From contig CP000781.1 in assembly GCA_000017645.1 (NCBI GenBank), positions 1-64,000 on the forward strand: a stretch of 64,000 bases of DNA. Reading direction: 5' to 3'. The translations under genes were made by a program, and so were the position numbers. Under the pieces are notes generated by a model. The model did no database searches, was not told the origin of the DNA, and was given only the letters and a program-made list of their open reading frames with translations. Every line of letters starts with the position of its first letter. The first letter of the stretch is position 1. The stretch comes from Xanthobacter autotrophicus Py2 (GTDB taxonomy: Bacteria; Pseudomonadota; Alphaproteobacteria; Rhizobiales; Xanthobacteraceae). Positions 54,366-61,784 of the stretch are shown here, one piece after another.

Positions 54366-54662
54366 GTCCGCCTCCTGTCCTGTCAAAGGCGAGCGCGGCC
54401 GGTTCGGCCCGCGCATGTCCGTCCGCACTGCTCGCGGCCCTCGGGGGCCTGCGCCGCCGCTGCGGACAAGGTGCCTGTGGAGCAGCTTCCCACCGGAGCG
54501 GATCGCTCCGCTGATTGGAAGTTGGCTCAAATTCAATGGGTTGGGCGATATGCCCGGCCCGGAACGATCCGGACGCGCTATGCTCTAGCCGCTGGGCCGG
54601 TGCAGCGCAACGCCCCATGATGCCGCCCGTCCGCCCATCCCCGCTGCCGGCCGGCGGGACGG
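54366..54662. other. Intergenic region with palindrome CGGAGCG-GAT-CGCTCCG
   Basis: This 297-base gap is non-coding. The perfect 7-bp inverted repeat CGGAGCG / CGCTCCG with spacer GAT lies at 54494-54510. It may be an operator for the leftward metal-exporter gene or a transcript stem after the DUF4239 gene. An AT-rich patch at 54511-54545 could hold the exporter promoter. Confidence 0.4.
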
Positions 54663-55421
54663 TTACTTCACCATGTGCTGCAACGCCTTCAGCATGGCGT
54701 CGGACGGTATTATTATAATTCCGTCAAAGGGCGTGCTCATCTCCAGGATCAGGAAGATCGCTCCGCCCAGGGAGAGGGCACACAGGAGAAAAATCGACAC
54801 CGACACCGAGTTGACCGGCGAAAACAACCCGAAGCTCATGAAGATGAAGGTGAGCCAGACGATCAGCACGACGGTGAAGATGGGCGGCACCTGCACTGCG
54901 CTTTCCTCAATCAGCACCCAGCGCAAGGCCGCCAACGACTTGTAGCGGTCGATCGCCTCCGCCTTGAGTTCCACCTGGTCCGGCGTCTTCGGCTCAAGCG
55001 CGCGCACCATCTGGCCCACATGCGAGAGGGTCTGCTCGGACACCTCGCTGTTGACGAGGGTCTTCGTGGTGTCCGCCGGCCAGGTCTCGTCGAGGGCGTG
55101 CTCGGTATAGCCGCGCAGCGCGGCGCGGGCCGGATCGGCGTCCGGACCATAGTGCCGGAGCGACAGGTCGAGGGTGATGAGATAGGTGGCGTATTGCTGC
55201 ACGTCGCGGTTGGTGGTGTCGAAATTCCCCTTCACCGACGCGGTCATGAGGCCGAGGATCAACGAGGCCATGGCCGCCACCATACCCACCGCGAGCTTCA
55301 CCGCCTCCTGCGTTTCCTTGGAGAGGTGCTGTTCCTTCAGCTTGCGGGAGGCCGCCATGCCGGCGATGGCACCGCCGAACAGACACACGAAGACGATCCC
55401 GGCGACCACCAGTGCGTCCAT
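54663..55421 (-). CDS. DUF4239 (bestrophin-like) membrane protein
   Basis: This 252-residue protein has an N-terminal helix (VVAGIVFVCLFGGAIAGM), another (VGMVAAMASLILGLMTASV), a long helical loop of about 110 residues, and two C-terminal helices (FTVVLIVWLTFIFMSFGLF and VSIFLLCALSLGGAIFLILEM). That order matches DUF4239, related to bestrophin-like channels of unknown function. I chose ATG 55421 (MDALVVAG); ATG 55433 adds four residues. It stands alone. Confidence 0.82.
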   Translation of the reverse strand: MDALVVAGIVFVCLFGGAIAGMAASRKLKEQHLSKETQEAVKLAVGMVAAMASLILGLMTASVKGNFDTTNRDVQQYATYLITLDLSLRHYGPDADPARAALRGYTEHALDETWPADTTKTLVNSEVSEQTLSHVGQMVRALEPKTPDQVELKAEAIDRYKSLAALRWVLIEESAVQVPPIFTVVLIVWLTFIFMSFGLFSPVNSVSVSIFLLCALSLGGAIFLILEMSTPFDGIIIIPSDAMLKALQHMVK

Positions 55422-55576
55422 GCCTTCACCCACCCCCAGATGCAGCGGTTCTGTCTGTGATGGTCAGAACAGCCCGCGCCGATAGGTAGCGCTCCGGCGC
55501 GGGAGGTAAAGAGGCAATCGCGCCCGCCGCTGCGTCAGGTCGGGTCGATCACCGGCGCAGGCCCGGGGCGCTGCTG

Positions 55577-56425
55577 CTATTCCGCAGCCTTCACCGGCGC
55601 GTCGGCCGCAAGCTTCGCCTCGGCGTCTTCCTGCTGCTTGAGCACGTCGGGATGCGGCATGGACATGATGTTGTAGCCGGAATCCACGAAATGGATCTCG
55701 CCCGTCACGCCACCCGACAGCTCGGACAGCAGGTAGAGGGCGGAGCCGCCCACTTCCTCGATGGAGACGGTGCGGCGCAGGGGGGCGTGGCGCTTCTGGT
55801 AGTTGAACATCAGGCGGGCATCAGCGATGCCGGCGCCGGCGAGCGTGCGTACGGGCCCCGCCGAAATGGCGTTCACGCGGATGCCGGCCGGCCCGTAATC
55901 GGCGGCGAGGTAGCGCACCGAAGCTTCCAGCGCCGCCTTGGCCACGCCCATCACGTTGTAATTGGGCATGACGCGGGTGGAGCCGCCATAGGTCAGGGTG
56001 ACGAGCGACCCGCCATTGGGCATCAGCGCGGCGGCGCGCTTGGCGATCTCCGTGAAGGAGAAGCAGGAGATGACCATGGTGCGGGAGAAATTCTCTCGGC
56101 TGGTATCAGCGTAGCGGCCCTTCAGCTCCGACTTGTCGGAGAAGGCCACCGCATGCACCAGGAAATCGATGGTGCCCCAGCGCTCCTTCAGCGCCGCGAA
56201 CACGGCATCCACGCTGGCGAGGTCTTCCACGTCGCACGGCAGGAGGATGGAGGAGCCGAGGCTCTCGGCCAGCGGCTTCACGCGCTTGGCCACGGAATCG
56301 CCCTGGTAGGTGAAGGCGATCTCGGCGCCCTGGCCGGCCAAGGCTTTGGCGATGCCCCAGGCGATGGAATGGTCGTTCGCGACCCCCATCACCAAGCCAC
56401 GCTTGCCCTTCATCAGGTCCTGCAT
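55577..56425 (-). CDS. fabI: Enoyl-[acyl-carrier-protein] reductase (NADH) FabI
   Basis: FabI reduces enoyl-ACP in the last step of each fatty-acid elongation cycle. The 282-residue SDR-type enzyme has GVANDHSIAWGIAKALA at the nucleotide site, HAVAFSDKSELKGRY, and the catalytic Tyr-Lys pair in MPNYNVMGVAKAALE. I chose ATG 56425; ATG 56413 (KGKRGLVMGVAND) is also possible. It lies downstream of fabB on the same strand with about 226 bases between. Confidence 0.95.
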   Translation of the reverse strand: MQDLMKGKRGLVMGVANDHSIAWGIAKALAGQGAEIAFTYQGDSVAKRVKPLAESLGSSILLPCDVEDLASVDAVFAALKERWGTIDFLVHAVAFSDKSELKGRYADTSRENFSRTMVISCFSFTEIAKRAAALMPNGGSLVTLTYGGSTRVMPNYNVMGVAKAALEASVRYLAADYGPAGIRVNAISAGPVRTLAGAGIADARLMFNYQKRHAPLRRTVSIEEVGGSALYLLSELSGGVTGEIHFVDSGYNIMSMPHPDVLKQQEDAEAKLAADAPVKAAE

Positions 56426-56651
56426 CACCCACCCTCTCGCGCCTGAAACGCCGATAGCAGACCGCGCGGGCCGGCACCACGGCACGGCCCTTCACCTTTC
56501 ATGACCGACCCTGACGCATGCCTCTGGGGGAGGTCGTAGAACCCTTGCCCCGGATGGCCCTGCCTCAAGCCGGTATTGCCCCCGCTGGCCTGGCCTGCAG
56601 GGGCTGCACGGCGGACATCCGCCCGGCGGGGCTCAGGCCTCCGTCGTGCAA

Positions 56652-57875
56652 TCACGCATCCACGTGCTTGAAGACCAGCGACGCATTGGTGCCGCCGAAG
56701 CCGAACGAATTGGACAGCACCGCGCCGAGCTTCACATTGTCCTGCCGCGCGCGGACGATGGGCATGTCGGCGAACACCGGGTCCAGCTCCTCGATGTTGG
56801 CGCTCTCGCAGATGAAGCCGTTCTGCATCATGAGGAGGCAGTAGATGGCTTCCTGCACTCCGGTGGCGCCCAGCGAGTGGCCGGTCAGCGACTTGGTCGC
56901 CGAGATGGGCGGGCACTTCTCGCCGACGCCAAACACCTTGCGGATGGCCTCGATTTCCGGCGGATCGCCGGCCGGGGTCGAGGTGGCGTGCGGGTTGATG
57001 TAGTCGATGGGCAGGTTCACGGTGGACAGGGCCATGCGCATGCAGCGCTCGGCGCCCTCGCCCGAGGGGGCGACCATGTCGTAGCCGTCGGAGGTGGCGC
57101 CGTAGCCGGCGACCTCACCATAGATCTTGGCGCCGCGGGCCTTGGCGTGCTCCAGCTCTTCCAGCACCAGCACGCCCGCGCCGCCGGCGATGACGAAGCC
57201 GTCGCGGTTCACATCATAGGCGCGGGAGGCCTTGTGGGGCGTGGCGTTGAATTTGGAGGACATGGCGCCCATGGCGTCGAACAGGCTGGAGAGGGTCCAG
57301 TCCAGCTCCTCGCAGCCGCCGGCGAAGACCACGTCCTGCTTGCCGTACTGGATCTGCTCGTAGGCGTTGCCGATGCAGTGGTTCGACGTGGCGCAGGCCG
57401 ACGAGATGGAATAGTTGACGCCCTTGATCTTGAACCAGGTGGCGAGCGTCGCCGACGCGGTCGAGCTCATGGCCTTGGGCACGGCGAACGGGCCGATGCG
57501 CTTGGGGCCCTTGGTGCGGGCGATGTCCGCCGCTTCCACGATGGTGCGGGTGGACGGGCCGCCGGAGCCCATGACGATGCCGGTGCGCGGGTTGGAAACC
57601 TCGGACGGCTCCAGCCCCGAATCGCGGATGGCCTGGTCCATGGCGACATGGTTCCAGGCGGTGCCGCCGCCGTGGAAGCGCATGGCGCGGCGATCCACCA
57701 CCTCTTCGGCGTTCAGCGTCGGCGCGCCCTGCACCTGGCAGCGGAAGCCGAGCTTGGCCTGGTCCTCCGCGAAGGAGATGCCGCTCTTGGCCTCGCGCAG
57801 GCTGGCGAGCACCTCTTGCGTGGAGTTGCCGATAGACGAGACGATGCCCATCCCGGTGACGACGACGCGCCGCAT
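56652..57875 (-). CDS. fabB: 3-oxoacyl-[acyl-carrier-protein] synthase I
   Basis: FabB condenses malonyl-ACP with growing acyl-ACP and is needed for unsaturated fatty acids. The 407-residue protein has the catalytic Cys in [12 protein letters not shown] near residue 163, the two histidines in [11 protein letters not shown] and [11 protein letters not shown], and the active-site Lys in that second segment. It starts 55 bases after fabA stops, so the two form a fabA-fabB operon as in other proteobacteria. Confidence 0.96.
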   Translation of the reverse strand: MRRVVVTGMGIVSSIGNSTQEVLASLREAKSGISFAEDQAKLGFRCQVQGAPTLNAEEVVDRRAMRFHGGGTAWNHVAMDQAIRDSGLEPSEVSNPRTGIVMGSGGPSTRTIVEAADIARTKGPKRIGPFAVPKAMSSTASATLATWFKIKGVNYSISSACATSNHCIGNAYEQIQYGKQDVVFAGGCEELDWTLSSLFDAMGAMSSKFNATPHKASRAYDVNRDGFVIAGGAGVLVLEELEHAKARGAKIYGEVAGYGATSDGYDMVAPSGEGAERCMRMALSTVNLPIDYINPHATSTPAGDPPEIEAIRKVFGVGEKCPPISATKSLTGHSLGATGVQEAIYCLLMMQNGFICESANIEELDPVFADMPIVRARQDNVKLGAVLSNSFGFGGTNASLVFKHVDA

Positions 57876-57929
57876 GTCAAATCCCCATTGGAAAGCAGCA
57901 GTATGGCCGCGGATCGTGGCGGCGCCTTG

Positions 57930-58469
57930 TCAGGCGCTCGCCGCTCCCGCGGCGGGTGCCGCATCGGCCTGGAACAGGCCCACCTTCAGATCCTTCGCGC
58001 GATAGATGACGGCATCGTCCGCCGACAGCCAGCCATCGGCGATGCCCAGCACCAGCTTGGAGCGCATCACCCGCTTGAACTCGATGCCGTAGACCACCTT
58101 CTTCACGCCCGGCAGAACCTGGCCTGAAAACTTGAGTTCGCCGAGGCCCAGCGCCCGGCCGCGGCCGGGCGAGCCCAGCCAGCCGAGATAGAAGCCGACC
58201 AACTGCCACATGGCGTCGAGGCCCAGGCAGCCGGGCATAACCGGGTCGCCCTTGAAGTGGCAGGCGAAGAACCACAGGTCCGGGTTCACGTCGAGCTCGG
58301 CGCGGATGAAGCCCTTGCCGAATTCGCCGCCGGTCTCGGAAATCTCGACGATGCGGTCGAACATCAGCATGGGCGGCAGCGGCAATTGCGCGTTTCCGGC
58401 GCCGAACAGCTCGCCACGTCCGCAGGCGAGGAGATCTTCATATGCGAAGCTGGTTTGCCGGTCCGCCAT
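57930..58469 (-). CDS. fabA: 3-hydroxydecanoyl-[acyl-carrier-protein] dehydratase/isomerase
   Basis: FabA dehydrates 3-hydroxydecanoyl-ACP and isomerises the trans-2 to cis-3 product, opening the route to unsaturated fatty acids. The 179-residue protein has the catalytic His in [23 protein letters not shown] near 70, with the Asp in the same segment. I chose ATG 58469 ([22 protein letters not shown] follows); ATG 58487 adds six residues. It is the first gene of the fabA-fabB unit. Confidence 0.95.
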   Translation of the reverse strand: MADRQTSFAYEDLLACGRGELFGAGNAQLPLPPMLMFDRIVEISETGGEFGKGFIRAELDVNPDLWFFACHFKGDPVMPGCLGLDAMWQLVGFYLGWLGSPGRGRALGLGELKFSGQVLPGVKKVVYGIEFKRVMRSKLVLGIADGWLSADDAVIYRAKDLKVGLFQADAAPAAGAASA

Positions 58470-58487
58470 TCTCAAGCGTGTCGCCAT

Positions 58488-58830
58488 TCTGCCCGGAAGG
58501 GGTTGATCCGCGAGGGGACCCCTGGGGGTGTTGCCGAAAGAGCCCTAAGGCCCGCCCCCGTCATCGGCGGCGGGCACTCCCTAACATAGGGACGGGCGCA
58601 CTCAAAGTCATGAAAGCGTCACGCCGTACGCAACGGTGCCGCAACGGAGCGATCCGTTTGGCGAGAGGCGATCGCGGGTGGGGGCAAAGGGAAATTCGGT
58701 CCAGGCGTGAACCCAGCCGACCCCGGCCGCGTTGCTCGCCTGTCGCTTGCAGTGCGCCTTGGCCCAGCGTTAAGGACGTTTCGTAAGGATTTTGGTCAAG
58801 GGTGCCATCTCGACGGCTCGGGAGACGGAC
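58488..58830. other. Divergent promoter region of fabA and mscL
   Basis: This 343-base gap has no supported gene. A stem GCCCGCC / GGCGGGC lies at about 58552-58575 without a U-tract. No regulator site could be identified with confidence for either gene. Confidence 0.4.
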
Positions 58831-59253
58831 ATGCCGGTGTTGAAGGAGTTCAGGGAATTCGCGGTCAAGGGCAATGTGATGGATCTCGCCATCGGCGTGA
58901 TCATCGGCGCAGCCTTCGGCAACATCGTGACCTCGCTCGTGGGCGACATCTTCATGCCGGTCATCGGCGCCATCACCGGCGGTCTCGATTTCTCGAACCA
59001 CTTCATCCCCCTGTCGTCGGCTGTGACGGCCGACAACCTGGTGGACGCCAAAAAGCAGGGAGCGGTACTGGCGTATGGCTCCTTCATTACCATCGCCATT
59101 AATTTCCTGATCGTGGCGGCGGTGCTGTTCCTGGTGGTGCGGACCATCAACACCCTGCGCCGGGCCGAGGAGAACAAGCCGGCGCCGGCGCCGACCCGCT
59201 CCGAGGTGCTGCTCACCGAGATCCGCGACATGCTCGCCAAACGCCCGAGCTGA
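58831..59253 (+). CDS. mscL: Large-conductance mechanosensitive channel MscL
   Basis: MscL is a pentameric membrane channel that opens under high membrane tension to release solutes. The 140-residue protein begins [34 protein letters not shown], the first transmembrane segment, then a periplasmic loop and a second helix ([24 protein letters not shown]). The C-terminus is charged and ends [12 protein letters not shown] chose ATG 58831, the family start; the open frame from 58792 is not conserved. Confidence 0.96.
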   Translation: MPVLKEFREFAVKGNVMDLAIGVIIGAAFGNIVTSLVGDIFMPVIGAITGGLDFSNHFIPLSSAVTADNLVDAKKQGAVLAYGSFITIAINFLIVAAVLFLVVRTINTLRRAEENKPAPAPTRSEVLLTEIRDMLAKRPS

Positions 59254-59273
59254 CACGCCCGACCTTAGGCGCC

Positions 59274-60347
59274 TCAGCGCACGTCCACGCCCACCGCATC
59301 GGCAATGGAGGCGAAGCCGTCCGCCTTCAGGCGGGCGGCGAGATCCGTCTTGATCCGGGTCACGAGGCCGGGGCCATGGAACACCAGGGCGGAATAGATC
59401 TGCACCAGGCTCGCCCCGGCGCGGACCTTGGCATAGGCGTCCGCTCCGGAAGCAATGCCGCCCACGCCGATGATGGGCAGCCGGCCGCCCACAAGCCGAT
59501 AAAGCGCCCCGAGGCGCTCGGTGGACAGGGCCAGCAGGGGCTTGCCGGAGAGGCCGCCGGTCTCGTCCTTGAACTTGCTTTGCAGGCTCGCCGGGCGCGA
59601 CAGGGTGGTGTTTCCCATGATGATGCCGTCCACGCCGGTGGCGAGGGAGGCCTCCGCCACGTCGGCCAGGGCCGCGTCGTCGAGGTCCGGCGCCACCTTT
59701 ACCAGCAGGGGGGTGCGCGCGGCGGGATCGGGCATGGAGGCATTGCGCACGCTAATGACGTGGGCGAGCAGGGTTTCCATCTCCGCCCGCGCCTGCAGCG
59801 CCCGAAGGCCCGGCGTGTTGGGCGAGGAGATGTTGCACACCAGATAGTCGGCGAGGCGGCAGGTGGCCGAGACGCCGGCGCCGTAATCCTCCAGCGCGTC
59901 CTCGCTCTCCTTGTTCTTCCCCACATTGGCGCCGACGATGCCGTGCTTGCCGCTGGCCCGGCGCTGCCCAAGGCGGAAGACGAAGGGGGCGAGGCCCTCG
60001 CTGTTGAAGCCGAAGCGGTTGATGACCGCCTCGTCCTCATCCAGCCGGAACAGGCGGGGCAGGGGATTGCCCGGCTGCGGGCGCGGCGTCACCGTGCCGG
60101 CCTCCACAAAGCCGAAGCCGAACCTGAACAGGGCGTCCGCCACCTCGCAATGCTTGTCGAAGCCGGCGGCAAGGCCCACCGGATTGGGGAAATCGAGCCC
60201 CCACACCCGCGTCGCCAGCACCGGATCGTCGGGTCCCCCCGACAGGTCCGGCACCAGGCCGCTCTTCAACACGCGGATGGACAGGTGATGCGCCTGCTCC
60301 GGCGTCATGAACCGGAACAGGGGCTTGAGGACGCCGTAGAGGTCCAT
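59274..60347 (-). CDS. pyrD: Dihydroorotate dehydrogenase (quinone), class 2
   Basis: PyrD oxidises dihydroorotate to orotate with quinone as acceptor at the inner membrane, the fourth step of pyrimidine synthesis. The 357-residue product has the N-terminal helical membrane-association region, FPNPVGLAAGFDKHCE, TVTPRPQPGNPLPRLFRL, NISSPNTPGLRALQ and KVAPDLDDAALADVAE. I chose ATG 60347, just 8 bases after the pyrE stop region. It is the second gene of a pyrE-pyrD pair. Confidence 0.95.
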   Translation of the reverse strand: MDLYGVLKPLFRFMTPEQAHHLSIRVLKSGLVPDLSGGPDDPVLATRVWGLDFPNPVGLAAGFDKHCEVADALFRFGFGFVEAGTVTPRPQPGNPLPRLFRLDEDEAVINRFGFNSEGLAPFVFRLGQRRASGKHGIVGANVGKNKESEDALEDYGAGVSATCRLADYLVCNISSPNTPGLRALQARAEMETLLAHVISVRNASMPDPAARTPLLVKVAPDLDDAALADVAEASLATGVDGIIMGNTTLSRPASLQSKFKDETGGLSGKPLLALSTERLGALYRLVGGRLPIIGVGGIASGADAYAKVRAGASLVQIYSALVFHGPGLVTRIKTDLAARLKADGFASIADAVGVDVR

Positions 60348-60355
60348 CCGCGCGG

Positions 60356-61054
60356 TCACTCGCCGGTGACGGCGGTGCCGCCGTGGGCCTTCGACCAGGA
60401 GTGGGGATCGTGGAGGAAGGACTCGATCTCGGCGATCTGGGCGGATTCGAACCGGTTCATGGTCTTCACCGCCGCCAGCACGTCCCACCAGGTGGCGAGG
60501 CGGTGCAGGCTGAGCCCGGCCTGGTCGAAGATGCCCGAGGCCTCGGCGAAGATGTCGTAATAGAAGAACACGAAACAGTGCGAGCACTCCGCCCCGGCCT
60601 CGCGCAGGGCGTTGACGAAGGTCACCTTGCTCTTGCCGTCGGTGGTGAGGTCCTCCACCAGCAGCACCCGCTGGCCGGGGGCCAGGTGTCCCTCGATCTG
60701 TGCGTTGCGCCCGAAGCCCTTGGGCTTCTTGCGCACATACTGCATGGGCAACATCAGCCGGTCCGCCACCCAGGCTGCGAAGGGGATGCCCGCCGTCTCG
60801 CCGCCGGCTACGGTATCGAACTGCTCGTAGCCGATCTCGCGGAAGATGGTGGAGATGCCGAAGTCCACCAGCGTCTGGCGCACGCGGGGGAAGGAGATGA
60901 GGCGCCGGCAGTCGATATAGACCGGGCTGGCCCAGCCGGAGGTGAAGATGAACGGCTCGCCGGAGGAAAAGCGCACGGCCTCCACCTCCAGCAGCATCCG
61001 CGCGGTCTGCTCGGCGATGGTGGCCTTGTCCGGAAAAGCAGTGACATTCGCCAT
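60356..61054 (-). CDS. pyrE: Orotate phosphoribosyltransferase
   Basis: PyrE converts orotate and PRPP to orotidine monophosphate. The 232-residue protein has the PRPP motif [14 protein letters not shown] near 122-135 and [23 protein letters not shown] near 35-57. The end [19 protein letters not shown] extends slightly beyond the usual length. I chose ATG 61054; the open frame to 61141 is not conserved. Confidence 0.94.
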   Translation of the reverse strand: MANVTAFPDKATIAEQTARMLLEVEAVRFSSGEPFIFTSGWASPVYIDCRRLISFPRVRQTLVDFGISTIFREIGYEQFDTVAGGETAGIPFAAWVADRLMLPMQYVRKKPKGFGRNAQIEGHLAPGQRVLLVEDLTTDGKSKVTFVNALREAGAECSHCFVFFYYDIFAEASGIFDQAGLSLHRLATWWDVLAAVKTMNRFESAQIAEIESFLHDPHSWSKAHGGTAVTGE

Positions 61055-61350
61055 GGGAAGGGCCTCGGTGCCTCGATTATGTGACGCGCATATATCAGAG
61101 CCGTGGCCTAATGCGACAGCCCAGGCGCCGCAGGCACGCAAATGAGCCGCAGGCCGGGGGATGTGCCGTGGGGAGGGCCGCGCGCCTCAGGTGTCCGGAA
61201 CGGGCGTCAGCACCGGGCGACTGCCGAAATGTACCTTGAGAATCTTGATGACCGACCGACGGTGGCTTTCACGCCTTCAGGCGAATGGGCGGTCCGGGAC
61301 CAGCGTGATGACGGCCGGGGACCCGATGCGGTGACGCCCCGGCCTGCGCT
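61055..61350. other. Intergenic region upstream of pyrE
   Basis: This 296-base stretch holds the pyrE promoter but no clear element. GCATATATCAGAG at about 61088-61100 is AT-rich. An open frame of 92 codons on the plus strand (61142-61420) is Arg/Pro-rich and overlaps the small gene, so I did not call it. Confidence 0.4.
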
Positions 61351-61560
61351 TCAGCCCTCGCCGCGACGGCCGGGCTTGCCGATGCCGCTCACGTCAAACT
61401 CCAGTCCGTCGGCGGTATAGCGCGGGTCCGGCCCGGTGCCGGCCGCTTTCGCGCCACCCTTTGCCCGCAGCGGTAAGCCCAGGGAAAGACTGAGACGCCG
61501 CTTGCGAGCGGCGATTTCTTTCCGTAGCGGGAAGACGGGGACGTTAATCGTGATCGTCAT
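61351..61560 (-). CDS. Small hypothetical protein, 69 residues
   Basis: I do not recognise this protein. It starts TITINVPVFPLRKEIAARKRRLSLSLGLPLRAKGG: a beta-strand-like segment, then a basic region, then a Gly/Pro-rich tail. I chose ATG 61560, with GGAGC upstream; ATG 61566 would add two residues. Codon use resembles coding sequence and no better frame is present, but conservation is unknown. Confidence 0.5.
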   Translation of the reverse strand: MTITINVPVFPLRKEIAARKRRLSLSLGLPLRAKGGAKAAGTGPDPRYTADGLEFDVSGIGKPGRRGEG

Positions 61561-61703
61561 AGCCACGCTCCAAAAGTATATCGCGCGTTCAAGTCAGCAT
61601 GGATCAGTTACAAACTTTAACAGAATAGTAACATTTCCATGCCCCGAGGGCGTGCTTCTATGGCACGGCCACATAACGCTGGCTGAAGGCGGCGTTTATT
61701 GGG

Positions 61704-61721
61704 CGTTCATGCGGATGAACG
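61704..61721. repeat. Short inverted repeat downstream of the hybrid kinase
   Basis: CGTTCAT and ATGAACG form a perfect 7-bp stem with loop GCGG, about 65 bases beyond the kinase stop. No U-tract follows on either strand, so it could be a weak transcript end or a protein-binding site for the neighbouring small gene. Confidence 0.35.
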
Positions 61722-61784
61722 AGGGCTTAACCCGGATGCTCCGAGCCTGTTGCAAAATGGCTGCGCGCGACCTGCGCAAACAGG

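Noticed and set aside
61142..61420. 92-codon plus-strand frame upstream of pyrE
   Set aside because: Arg/Pro-rich, no ribosome-binding site, and it overlaps the better-supported small minus-strand gene.
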